Assembly: GCF_012720115.1 (NCBI RefSeq)
Contig: NZ_VNWN01000002.1
Span: 620,001-684,000 of the forward strand
Reading direction: 5' to 3'
Source of the DNA: Sneathiella chinensis
GTDB lineage: Bacteria; Pseudomonadota; Alphaproteobacteria; Sneathiellales; Sneathiellaceae
Length of the DNA stretch: 64,000 bases
A program made the translations under genes and the position numbers. Under the pieces are notes generated by a model that saw only the letters and a list, made by a program, of their open reading frames with translations, was not told the DNA's origin and did not search any database. This document shows positions 18,560 through 26,345 of the stretch, in pieces. Within the stretch, counting starts at the first letter, position 1. Each line of letters begins with the position of its first letter.

Positions 18560-20362
18560 ATGACAGACCTCAGCAAAATCAGAAATTTCTCGATCATTGC
18601 CCATATTGACCATGGCAAGTCCACCCTGGCGGACCGGCTCATTCAGGATTGCGGCGGGCTCGACCAGCGGGAGATGCAGCAGCAGGTCCTCGATAACATG
18701 GATATCGAGCGCGAGCGGGGCATTACCATCAAGTCCCAGACCGTGCGTCTTCTCTATACCGCGAAGGACGGAGAGACCTATACGCTCAACCTGATCGACA
18801 CACCGGGCCATGTGGACTTTGCCTATGAGGTTAACCGGTCCCTGTCCGCGTGTGAAGGCTCGCTGCTGGTGGTGGATGCCAGTCAGGGCGTTGAGGCCCA
18901 GACCCTTGCCAACGTCTATCAGGCCATCGAAGTCAACCACGAGATCGTTCCGGTCCTGAACAAGGTGGACCTGCCAGCCGCCGATGTGGACCGGGTGTCC
19001 GAGCAGATTGAGGAAGTGATCGGCATCGATGCGACCGATGCCATTGCCGTATCCGCGAAAACAGGCCTTGGGATCAACGAGGTTCTGGAAGCCGTGGTCA
19101 ACCGCATGCCGGCCCCGACCGGTGATCGGGACAAGCCGCTGCAGGCGCTGCTGATCGATAGCTGGTATGACGCCTATCTGGGTGTTGTGGTCCTGTTCCG
19201 GGTGCGCGAGGGCTTTATTCGCAAGGGTCAGAAGATCCGCATGATGGAAACCGGCGCGTCCTATCTGGTGGACCGGGTGGGTGTGTTTACGCCGAAGGGC
19301 CTGATCGTCGACGAACTTGGTCCGGGCGAAATCGGCTTCATGACCGCGGCCATCAAGGAAGTGGCGGATACCAAGGTGGGTGATACCATCACCGACGACC
19401 GTAAGCCGGCCGCCGCGCCGCTGCCGGGCTTCAAGCCGAACCAGCCGGTGGTGTTCTGTGGCCTGTTCCCGGTCGATTCCGCTGATTTTACCGAACTGAA
19501 AGCCAGCCTTGGCAAGCTCCGCCTCAATGACGCCAGTTTCTCCTTCGAGGCGGAAACCTCCGCCGCGCTCGGCTTCGGGTTCCGTTGTGGCTTCCTCGGC
19601 CTGTTGCATCTGGAAATCATTCAGGAACGGCTGGAGCGGGAGTTCGATCTGGACCTGATCACCACCGCACCGTCCGTGGTCTATCACCTGTATATGACCA
19701 ATGGCGAGCGGATCGATCTTCATAACCCGGCGGATATGCCGGACATCATGAAGGTGGAGCGGATCGAGGAGCCGTGGATCAAGGCAACCATCATGGTGCC
19801 GGACGACTATCTTGGCCATGTTCTCAAGCTGTGCGAGGAAAAGCGCGGCGTCCAGTTGGACCTGACCTATACGGGCAACCGGGCGATGGTGGTCTACAAG
19901 CTGCCCCTCAACGAGGTGGTGTTCGACTTCTATGACCGCCTCAAATCCGTCAGCCGGGGCTATGCCAGCTTTGACTATGAAATGTATGCCTATGAGCAGG
20001 GCGACCTTGTGAAGCTGAGCATTCTTGTCAATGCGGAGCCGGTGGACGCGCTGGCCATGCTGGTGCACAGAAGTCAGGCGGAAAACCGGGGGCGCCAGCT
20101 GTGTGAGCGTCTGAAGACCCTCATTCCGCGCCAGCTGTTCAAGATTGCCCTGCAGGCGGCCATTGGCGGCAAGGTGATTGCCCGTGAAACCATCAGCGCC
20201 ATGCGCAAAGACGTGACCGCAAAATGTTACGGCGGTGATATCACCCGTAAGAAAAAGCTGCTGGAGAAGCAGAAGAAGGGTAAGAAGCGGATGCGCTCTG
20301 TCGGCAACGTCGACATCCCGCAGGAGGCCTTCCTGGCCGCCCTCAAGATGGGCGACGACTGA
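18560..20362 (+). CDS. lepA: elongation factor 4 (LepA)
   Basis: LepA (600 residues) is a ribosome-associated GTPase linked to back-translocation and 30S biogenesis. The G1 loop is [10 protein letters not shown] (residues 13-22), G3 is DTPGHVDF, G4 is NKVDLPAAD. Domains II, III and V follow, then the LepA-specific C-terminal domain (with [23 protein letters not shown]). It begins at ATG 18560; an in-frame TTG at 18536 is less likely. It is followed by a strong terminator. Confidence 0.98.
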   Translation: MTDLSKIRNFSIIAHIDHGKSTLADRLIQDCGGLDQREMQQQVLDNMDIERERGITIKSQTVRLLYTAKDGETYTLNLIDTPGHVDFAYEVNRSLSACEGSLLVVDASQGVEAQTLANVYQAIEVNHEIVPVLNKVDLPAADVDRVSEQIEEVIGIDATDAIAVSAKTGLGINEVLEAVVNRMPAPTGDRDKPLQALLIDSWYDAYLGVVVLFRVREGFIRKGQKIRMMETGASYLVDRVGVFTPKGLIVDELGPGEIGFMTAAIKEVADTKVGDTITDDRKPAAAPLPGFKPNQPVVFCGLFPVDSADFTELKASLGKLRLNDASFSFEAETSAALGFGFRCGFLGLLHLEIIQERLEREFDLDLITTAPSVVYHLYMTNGERIDLHNPADMPDIMKVERIEEPWIKATIMVPDDYLGHVLKLCEEKRGVQLDLTYTGNRAMVVYKLPLNEVVFDFYDRLKSVSRGYASFDYEMYAYEQGDLVKLSILVNAEPVDALAMLVHRSQAENRGRQLCERLKTLIPRQLFKIALQAAIGGKVIARETISAMRKDVTAKCYGGDITRKKKLLEKQKKGKKRMRSVGNVDIPQEAFLAALKMGDD

Positions 20363-20374
20363 TCGGACCTGATG

Positions 20375-20408
20375 CAGGCCCTGTCCCCGGTGGGCAGGGC
20401 CTGTTTTC
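20375..20408 (+). terminator. intrinsic terminator of lepA
   Basis: CAGGCCCTG (20375-20383) pairs with CAGGGCCTG (20395-20403) and is followed by TTTTC. It lies 12 bp after the lepA stop and touches the end of the convergent small membrane protein gene. Confidence 0.85.
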
Positions 20409-20731
20409 TATCTCAGGAACCGCTTGGGCTTGTTGCGGCGGCTCCGCCAGAGGCTGAGGGCCAGCAGCAGGCTCCCTGGCACCAGAAACACCGCCCACGC
20501 CGGCAGCAACAATACACTCAGAATGACAGGGTCCCAAAGGACCGGGTGCAGATAGCGCTGAACGACCGCCTGAAGCAGGTTGAGGCTGGACGAATCTATC
20601 ATGAACCAAAGCTGTCCCAGCAACTGGGGCGTCCATTCCCCGGCCTCCAACGACGCGACAATCTCGGCGCCGCCCAGTAACAGGGCCAAAATGATCAGGC
20701 CCCACGCAACAATCTTCAAAAACACGTGCAA
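20408..20731 (-). CDS. small predicted membrane protein
   Basis: I do not recognise this 107-residue protein. It has hydrophobic segments at about residues 5-27 (FLKIVAWGLIILALLLGGAEIV) and 66-92 (DPVILSVLLLPAWAVFLVPGSLLLALSLW, read in parts), and a strongly basic tail (WRSRRNKPKRFLR). The tail pattern suggests a cytoplasmic C-terminus. Proteins of this type occur near lepA in related bacteria, but no function is known. It is convergent with lepA and shares its terminator region. Confidence 0.7.
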   Translation of the reverse strand: MHVFLKIVAWGLIILALLLGGAEIVASLEAGEWTPQLLGQLWFMIDSSSLNLLQAVVQRYLHPVLWDPVILSVLLLPAWAVFLVPGSLLLALSLWRSRRNKPKRFLR

Positions 20732-20876
20732 CGTCCCCCCGAGGCCGTTTTGTCCGATCGCGGGAAAAATCCCCGTTTTTCGGCACTATTGCTCACTTTC
20801 GTTCCGATATTTCGGGTCAGCCTAGCCATAAACAGACAGCGGGTAAATGATTTTCAATTTTTTACGGTTTGTGGGC

Positions 20877-20904
20877 TTGCATTCTTCGTCTTGTTGGGTA
20901 TATT
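20877..20904 (+). promoter_or_regulatory. putative promoter of tRNA-Ser
   Basis: TTGCAT (20877-20882), 16-bp spacer, TATATT (20899-20904), 30 bp before the mature tRNA 5' end. A short GC-rich hairpin (CCCGGT ... ACCGGG) lies in the leader. Confidence 0.6.
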
Positions 20905-20933
20905 CCCCCGGTCCCGGTAATACCGGGCCCCGC

Positions 20934-21024
20934 GGAGGGGTGGCCGAGTGGCTGAAGGCGCACGCCTGGAAAGTGTGTATACGGCAACACCGTATCGGGG
21001 GTTCGAATCCCCCTCCCTCCGCCA
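20934..21024 (+). tRNA. tRNA-Ser (anticodon GGA)
   Basis: The 91-nt gene folds as a class II tRNA with a long variable arm. The acceptor 5' strand GGAGGGG pairs with TCCCTCC (G7-U66 wobble), the discriminator is G and CCA is encoded. The D arm is TGGCCGAGTGG, the anticodon loop CTGGAAA gives anticodon GGA (reads UCC/UCU), the variable arm is a 7-bp stem around CAACA, and the T loop is TTCGAAT. It marks the left edge of an AT-rich islet. Confidence 0.97.
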
Positions 21025-21143
21025 TTTTCTCTTTCCTGACATAGCGATATACTGTTCCGCCAAGTGGTCCTACTTGCTTTAGGTGGCTGCATATCTTGCG
21101 AAGTCGGCAGTCAATCCTGTAGCTGGGCCTTCATTTAAAGATT

Positions 21144-21266
21144 ATGGCTTTTTACAGTGTGCAGAAGCCAGGTTGGGGAGGTGAATTATGGGTTTGTAGC
21201 TTTATGATGAGCTTGTCTTTTGGCGGTGCTGTATTTTGGTTTTGCCTTGCTCTGGCTTCAGCGTGA
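21144..21266 (+). CDS. doubtful 40-residue hydrophobic peptide
   Basis: An open frame from ATG 21144 to TGA 21266 encodes 40 residues beginning MAFYSVQKPGWGGE, with a strongly hydrophobic second half (WVCSFMMSLSFGG, then AVFWFCLALASA). The hydrophobic part is long enough to cross the membrane once. The upstream AAAG is a poor ribosome site, and chance occurrence in AT-rich DNA is possible. I recognise no family. Confidence 0.25.
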   Translation: MAFYSVQKPGWGGELWVCSFMMSLSFGGAVFWFCLALASA

Positions 21267-21436
21267 GGCCTGATTATTCGCTTGAAAGTTTTAAAAAAAA
21301 CTATATCTACTAAATAAACCTTAGGTAGGTCGCATTCATTATATTAGTTGTCACATAACGATCTGGTTGTTCGTTTTAATTTGTGAAAAGCTACATTAAA
21401 AAATCTTAACCAAGTATAAATCTCAACTAGTGTAAA

Positions 21437-21466
21437 TTGACTTTACCTAGATTTTGGGCTTATTCT
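21437..21466 (+). promoter_or_regulatory. putative promoter of the islet gene pair
   Basis: TTGACT (21437-21442), 18-bp spacer, TATTCT (21461-21466), 23 bp before the 77-residue gene. The -10 match is only moderate. Confidence 0.4.
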
Positions 21467-21489
21467 GCCTTGTAAAGGGGTTGTGAGAC

Positions 21490-21723
21490 ATGTCGAAAAC
21501 AAATAAATCCAAGGGACAGGCATTCCTCTCTGGCTTTTTGCTGGGAATGAGTGCGACTGGTTTTGTTCAGGGTTCTCATACTTATGCAATGAAGCGCCAC
21601 CCAGTTGGTGGGTTGAATTCAGATTGGGTCGCTGTCGGTAGCGATATGCGTCGGGGGATGCGCAAAGTTGAACAAGAACAGTTGCGAATTGGAACGTACT
21701 TTAGAGGACGAAAATCGGCATAA
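21490..21723 (+). CDS. small protein of unknown function in AT-rich islet
   Basis: This 77-residue protein is not recognised. It has a basic start (SKTNKSKGQ), a weakly hydrophobic glycine-rich segment (AFLSGFLLGMSATGFVQG, residues 11-28) that could be a membrane segment or signal anchor, and a basic C-terminal half (DMRRGMRKVEQEQ). An AAGGGG ribosome site lies 9 bp before ATG, and codon use is AT-rich, unlike the neighbours. It is followed at once by the DUF2335 gene, so the two likely form one unit. Confidence 0.6.
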   Translation: MSKTNKSKGQAFLSGFLLGMSATGFVQGSHTYAMKRHPVGGLNSDWVAVGSDMRRGMRKVEQEQLRIGTYFRGRKSA

Positions 21724-21739
21724 TCCAGAAGCTGATGGT

Positions 21740-22240
21740 ATGACACAGCCAGATGATTATGTGACAGTTCCCGAAGAAGAAATCGAAGAAGTTGTAACTG
21801 GGTCGCTTGCTAAGGCAGTGAAGGAGGCTGGGCTTCAGAGAAAGTTGCGCAAGCAGGATTTGCAGCGGCTATCTAAGAAGATGACAGAGTTTGCTGCTGT
21901 TGGAATGTCAGCGACAGTGGTTAGATCAGGCCCTCTCCCGGCTCCTGAAGAGTTTGCCAAATACGAAGAAGTTCAGGAAGGGACTGCTGATAGAATAATT
22001 CGATTGACCGAGAAGGAGCAATCTCATAGGCATGAGATTGAGGAAAGGCAGCAATCTCAGGATTTTGTATTCTCTACTTTAGGCTTGATTTTAGGTTGGC
22101 TATCGTTTGTTACTTTGGTAGGTGGCGCAATGTATGGTGGATATATTGGCAATAAATGGCTTATTGTAAGCTGTTTATCTCTTGCCGCGCTTGGTGCTAT
22201 TGGCCAGTTTGTTAAGGCCGCAATAAAAAAGAAAAAGTAA
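21740..22240 (+). CDS. DUF2335 family membrane protein
   Basis: The 166 residues contain the DUF2335 signature: GPLPAPEEFAKYEEV (residues 64-78), then GTADRIIRLTEKEQSHRHEI, then two membrane segments (about 110-132 and 140-158) and a poly-lysine tail. DUF2335 proteins are patchily distributed and often lie in accessory DNA; function unknown. The start is unsure: ATG 21740 fits, while the frame is open back to a TTG at 21668 inside the preceding gene. AT-rich codon use and the tRNA-Ser neighbour suggest horizontal transfer. Confidence 0.75.
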   Translation: MTQPDDYVTVPEEEIEEVVTGSLAKAVKEAGLQRKLRKQDLQRLSKKMTEFAAVGMSATVVRSGPLPAPEEFAKYEEVQEGTADRIIRLTEKEQSHRHEIEERQQSQDFVFSTLGLILGWLSFVTLVGGAMYGGYIGNKWLIVSCLSLAALGAIGQFVKAAIKKKK

Positions 22241-22320
22241 TTTAAGTCACCGACTAAAGATAATTGAAAGCATTTCAAGCCTATAAGTCTCTTACTTTTT
22301 AGGTTCCAGAGAGAATTTAA

Positions 22321-22350
22321 AAAGCGAGGCACTTTGGGGTGCCTCGCTTT
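22321..22350 (-). terminator. intrinsic terminator of the TRAP transporter operon
   Basis: A perfect 12-bp stem (AAAGCGAGGCAC, 22321-22332, with GTGCCTCGCTTT, 22339-22350) and 6-nt loop. On the minus strand it runs into TTTTTAAA, so it terminates the dctP side; it may also stop the islet genes coming from the left. Confidence 0.88.
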
Positions 22351-22363
22351 GTAGGGGATCAGA

Positions 22364-23407
22364 TCAGCCGTAGCGGTAGGGGACGCCGGCTTTTTCCATG
22401 ACCTTCTGGTATTTCTTGAAGATTTCGACGACCTTGGCGGCGCGTTCGTTTTCGGAGGCGAGTTCTTCCCAGAAGCTTTCCGCATCCTTCACAACGGTTT
22501 CCCATTCCTGTGCCGGGATGGTGGTCAGTTCCAGCTTGTCGCCGTTGACGCGCAGGTCGGCTTCGCCGCCCCAGTACCAGACCTGACGGTAGTAGTGGGA
22601 CTGGTCCATGGTGATCTTGAACAGTTCCTGCAGGTGCGGCGGAACCTTGGCCCAGCTTTCGGAGTTGGCGAAGTAGGAGCCACACCATGCACCGGTGACG
22701 TTGTTGAGGAGGCCGTATTTACAGATGTCGGCCCAACCCACTTCATAGGCTTCGGTAAAGCCGCACCAGGCCACGCCGTCCAGTTCGCCGGTCTGCAGGG
22801 CCACTTCCACGTCTTCCCACGGAACCGTGACCGGGATCAGGCCATAGCGGGACAGGAAGCGACCGGCGGTCGGAACACCAAAGACGCGCAGGCCGCGCAT
22901 GTCCTCGATGGAGCGGATGGCCTTGTCCTTGGTGAAGATGTGAAGCGGATCCCAGGCGCCGGCACCCAGCCATTCAACACCTTCAATCTCGTCATAGGCG
23001 GATTTCCAGATTTCGTTCAGGCCATAGCGTTCGAACAGCACCGGCAGGTCGAGGCTGTAGCGGGTAGAGAACGGGAAGTACCCGCCAAAGGCCGCAACAT
23101 CCGCCGGGGACGCCATGGTGGCATCGTCGGACTGAACCGCATCGAGGGTACCGTTCTGCAGGGCGCGGAACAGCTCGCCGGTGGGAACCAGCTGGTCGGC
23201 GTAGAACAGCTCGATTTCCATTTCGCCGTTGGCTGCCTTGTTAAAGGCCTCGATCTGCGGCTTGATCACATGGGCGCCGAGCGGGGCACCGGAATAGGTT
23301 TGCAGGCGCCACTTGATCGGGGCCTGTGCCCGGATGATGTTCGGTGCTGCGAAGGTCGCGGCACCGGCGAGACCGGCTGTGGTCAGAAACTTTCTTCTTG
23401 TCGTCAT
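22364..23407 (-). CDS. TRAP transporter substrate-binding protein (DctP type)
   Basis: This 347-residue periplasmic protein captures the substrate of a TRAP transporter. It starts with a twin-arginine-like signal (TTRRKFLTTAG, cleavage probably after AQA near residue 29) and contains the DctP-family segments SDDATMASPADVAAFGGYFPF and GAWDPLHIFTKDKAIRSIEDM (in parts). The arginine that usually binds a carboxylate lies in GLRVFGVPTAGRFL. It is the last gene of the operon dctQ-dctM-dctP. The closest-looking group handles organic acids or sugar acids; the substrate here is open. Confidence 0.93.
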   Translation of the reverse strand: MTTRRKFLTTAGLAGAATFAAPNIIRAQAPIKWRLQTYSGAPLGAHVIKPQIEAFNKAANGEMEIELFYADQLVPTGELFRALQNGTLDAVQSDDATMASPADVAAFGGYFPFSTRYSLDLPVLFERYGLNEIWKSAYDEIEGVEWLGAGAWDPLHIFTKDKAIRSIEDMRGLRVFGVPTAGRFLSRYGLIPVTVPWEDVEVALQTGELDGVAWCGFTEAYEVGWADICKYGLLNNVTGAWCGSYFANSESWAKVPPHLQELFKITMDQSHYYRQVWYWGGEADLRVNGDKLELTTIPAQEWETVVKDAESFWEELASENERAAKVVEIFKKYQKVMEKAGVPYRYG

Positions 23408-23463
23408 TGAAACCTCCTTGTTTGCTGTTTCTTGGGTGACATTGGGTAATCAGAACTTATGGG

Positions 23464-24786
23464 TTATTTCCCGTAAACCAGATCGGGAAGCCACATGGCA
23501 ATGTTCGGGAACATCATGAGCAGGGCCAGCGCCACCACCATGACCATCACGAACGGGATGATCGATGAATAGATGTCCCGCAGCCCGATTTCCTTGGGGG
23601 CCATGGCCCGCATCAGGAACAGGTTGTAGCCGAAGGGCGGCGTCATATAGGCGATCTGGGTGGTGATGGTATAGAGAACGCCGTACCACACGAGATCGAA
23701 GCCGAGAACCTTCACCAGCGGCACATATAGCGGCGCCACAATGACCAGCATGGCCGTGTCATCGAGGAACGTGCCCATCAGCAGGAAGGAAAGCTGCATC
23801 AGGATGAGGATGGTCCACGGGGACAGGCCGAGCTGTTCGGTGAACAGGTTGTCGATGGCCTTGACCGCGCCAAGACCGTCAAAGACCGCGCCAAAGCCAA
23901 GCGCCGCCAGCACGATCCACATGAACATGCAGGAAATGGCCAGCGTGTTGCGGACCGACACCTCGAACACTTCGCGGGTCATGCGGCCCTTCAGGATGGC
24001 CGCTGCCATGGCCGCCAGCGCACCGATGGCGGAACTTTCCACCAGACTGGTCCAGCCTTTCAGGAACGGGATCATCATGGTGAAGAAGATGCCAAGCGGC
24101 AGCAGACCGGCCAGCAACAGCCGGTATTTCTCGGCCTTGGTGACGGAGCGTTCCTCTTCCTTCAGGGCCGGGCCCAGTTCCGGCTGCACCTTGCAGCGAA
24201 TATAGATATAGACAATGAACATGGCCGCCATCATCAGGCCCGGAACCACACCGGCAAGCCAGAGCTGGCCAACGGGCTGGCGGGCAATCATGGCGTAGAG
24301 CACGAGAACCACCGAGGGCGGGACCAGAATGCCGAGCGAGGACCCGGCCTGAATGACCCCGGTGACCATGCGTTTGTCATACCCCCGCCGTAAAAGTTCC
24401 GGCAGGGCGATGGTCGCCCCGATGGCCATGCCGGCAACGGACAGGCCGTTCATGGCAGAGACCAGGACCATCAGGCCGATGGTGCCAATGGCAAGGCCGC
24501 CATTGATTGGCCCCATCCATACATGGAACATCCGGTACAGGTCTTCGGCGATCTTGCTTTCAGACAGGATGTAGCCCATGAAAATGAACATGGGCAGGGT
24601 CAGCATGGGATACCATTTCATGACCTTCATGGCCGCGGCGAACGGGATGGTCGAGCCCCCCGTGCCCCACAGGGCAAGGGCCGCAAGGGCGGCGATGCCC
24701 CCGATGGCACCAAAGACCCGTTGACCGGTCATGAGCATCAGCATCATGGAGGAGAACATCAGGATGGCGATAAGCTCATAAGGCAT
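23464..24786 (-). CDS. TRAP transporter large permease (DctM type)
   Basis: This 440-residue integral membrane protein has about 12-13 hydrophobic segments and forms the sodium-coupled transport channel of the TRAP system. It carries the conserved segments FIFMGYILSESKIAEDLY (in parts) and GSSLGILVPPSVVLVLYAMIA. It overlaps the small permease by 1 bp (TAATG) and lies 56 bp before the binding protein gene. Confidence 0.95.
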   Translation of the reverse strand: MPYELIAILMFSSMMLMLMTGQRVFGAIGGIAALAALALWGTGGSTIPFAAAMKVMKWYPMLTLPMFIFMGYILSESKIAEDLYRMFHVWMGPINGGLAIGTIGLMVLVSAMNGLSVAGMAIGATIALPELLRRGYDKRMVTGVIQAGSSLGILVPPSVVLVLYAMIARQPVGQLWLAGVVPGLMMAAMFIVYIYIRCKVQPELGPALKEEERSVTKAEKYRLLLAGLLPLGIFFTMMIPFLKGWTSLVESSAIGALAAMAAAILKGRMTREVFEVSVRNTLAISCMFMWIVLAALGFGAVFDGLGAVKAIDNLFTEQLGLSPWTILILMQLSFLLMGTFLDDTAMLVIVAPLYVPLVKVLGFDLVWYGVLYTITTQIAYMTPPFGYNLFLMRAMAPKEIGLRDIYSSIIPFVMVMVVALALLMMFPNIAMWLPDLVYGK

Positions 24787-25295
24787 TACAGTTTAACTCC
24801 GCGGATTGTGGCGATGTCTTTGATGAGTTCGGAAACGGCCTGAAGCAGCATCATGGTGATGCCAAAACACATCACGACCTTGACGGGCCACATATAGGGG
24901 CGCCACAGGCTGGCGCTGCGTTCCTTGAATTCAACGGCATAAATGGTGGATTCGATGCCGCCATAAAGCAGGACGCCCAGATAGAAAATAAGAAGCAGGA
25001 CGGTGATACTGTCCACCCACGCCTTCTTGCGCACGGACCAGTTGCCATAGAACAGGTCCATGCGGACGTTGGAGCCAAGCTGGATGGAGTAGGGACCACC
25101 CACCAGATAATAGGCAACCAGCGCAAACTGCGCCAATTCCAGTGTCCAGAAGGAAGGGACGACAAAGGCGGCCTTGGAAATGGTGGACCATGCCAGAATG
25201 GCCATCAGCACGAACAGGCCATACATCATGATCCTGCCCAGGCGATAGTTAACCTTGTCGACGATTGATACGTAGTGTTTTGCGAATTGATACAT
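24786..25295 (-). CDS. TRAP transporter small permease (DctQ type)
   Basis: This 169-residue protein has four membrane segments typical of DctQ, the small subunit that pairs with the large permease. The segment SIQLGSNVRMDLFYGNWS between the second and third helices is characteristic. It is the first transporter gene after the DeoR regulator, 19 bp away. Confidence 0.9.
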   Translation of the reverse strand: MYQFAKHYVSIVDKVNYRLGRIMMYGLFVLMAILAWSTISKAAFVVPSFWTLELAQFALVAYYLVGGPYSIQLGSNVRMDLFYGNWSVRKKAWVDSITVLLLIFYLGVLLYGGIESTIYAVEFKERSASLWRPYMWPVKVVMCFGITMMLLQAVSELIKDIATIRGVKL

Positions 25296-25314
25296 CCGTG
25301 CCCCCTCCTTTTCC

Positions 25315-26097
25315 CTACTGCGCGGTAATCACGGTGACGCCGGCCGCATTCAGGGCATCCAGGAAAGCCGGGTCGGGAGTTTTGTCGAGTATGAGGCGAT
25401 CAATCTGATCCAGGCCGCATACGTGAAATGTGGATCGATGGTTGAGCTTGGAGCTGTCGGCCACCACGGTGACCTGTTCTGCCGCATCGATCATGGCGCG
25501 GGCCACCTGCGCCTCGCTTTCCGAGAAGTCGGCGGCCCCCTTGTGGTCCAGTGTTCCCACTGTCAGGACCGCATGGTCGGCCCGGAACTTGCCAACTTCG
25601 GCAATGGTGGTGGAACCCACGGTCTGGTCGTTGTCGTGGCGATACCGTCCCCCCAGCATGATGGCGTCAGACTGTCCCGGTCCCGCCGCGAAGACATGGG
25701 CAATGCGGGCGGAATTGGTGATCACCGTCAGGTTCTTGATCCGGGAGAGTGCTTCTGCGCAGATCAGGGTGGTTGATCCGGTGTCCATGAACAGGGACTG
25801 GCCGGGCGAGATGGTGCGGGCAAGCTGGTCGGCAATGATCTGTTTGGCAAGGGTATTGCGGGTCAGGCGCTCCCCGAAAGAGCCTTCATCGGAGGGGGTG
25901 ATCCTGACAACGCCGCCATGCACTTTTCGAACCTGACCGGCCTCTGCCAGTGCGTTCAGGTCACGCCGAACGGTTTCCGGGGAAGTGGAGAATTTTTCGG
26001 CAAGTTCTTCAACACTTGCCTTCCCCCGGCGTTCAACAAATTCAAAAATTGCAGCTTTTCGAGGCCCCGGCCGTAAAGCCTGTCGCCTTCCTGACAT
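25315..26097 (-). CDS. DeoR/GlpR family transcriptional repressor
   Basis: This 260-residue regulator has an N-terminal DeoR helix-turn-helix (residues 22-57, VEELAEKFSTSPETVRRDLNAL) and the C-terminal sugar-phosphate sensing domain (DeoRC) with the segment DTGSTTLICAEAL. GlpR-type relatives sense glycerol-3-phosphate or related phosphorylated sugars. It leads the minus-strand TRAP operon and is divergent from the flavoprotein/kinase operon, so it most likely controls both. The inducer may be the kinase product. Confidence 0.92.
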   Translation of the reverse strand: MSGRRQALRPGPRKAAIFEFVERRGKASVEELAEKFSTSPETVRRDLNALAEAGQVRKVHGGVVRITPSDEGSFGERLTRNTLAKQIIADQLARTISPGQSLFMDTGSTTLICAEALSRIKNLTVITNSARIAHVFAAGPGQSDAIMLGGRYRHDNDQTVGSTTIAEVGKFRADHAVLTVGTLDHKGAADFSESEAQVARAMIDAAEQVTVVADSSKLNHRSTFHVCGLDQIDRLILDKTPDPAFLDALNAAGVTVITAQ

Positions 26098-26163
26098 GTC
26101 TAAAAGCCCTCCAAAAAGTTGCTAAATAATCTATATTTTCTCGCAAATGTGTCTACCTAAAAA

Positions 26164-26177
26164 TGACCAAATGGTCA
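26164..26177. promoter_or_regulatory. palindrome TGACCA-AA-TGGTCA in the deoR / glp-like divergon
   Basis: Two perfect 6-bp arms (26164-26169 and 26172-26177) are separated by AA. A third half-site TGGTCA lies at 26246-26251. The site is in the 248-bp gap between the DeoR gene and the flavoprotein operon, where an operator is expected. Its link to this DeoR protein is inference. Confidence 0.5.
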
Positions 26178-26345
26178 CCGGCTTGTAATATTCTTTTAAA
26201 ATCAGTATTTTAGTTGTTGTCATTTTTGAATTTTTTCGTCCTGATTGGTCATCTTATGTTTTTCTACTTGTCAGGCGAGCCGGATTTTGACTACCAATAC
26301 CGAGAAATTTGATGAACTGGAAAAAACCTGTGAGACACCGACACG

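Larger units (their letters stand above)
21025..21489. other. AT-rich gap downstream of tRNA-Ser
   Basis: This 465-bp stretch has clearly lower GC than its surroundings. It contains only the doubtful 40-codon frame listed below and a possible promoter near its end. No copy of the tRNA 3' end, integrase fragment or insertion-sequence end is visible. Confidence 0.8.

Noticed and set aside
21025-22330. Integration site repeat of the tRNA-Ser 3' end
   Set aside because: No second copy of the tRNA end was found downstream and no integrase gene is present, so an active mobile element is not supported.
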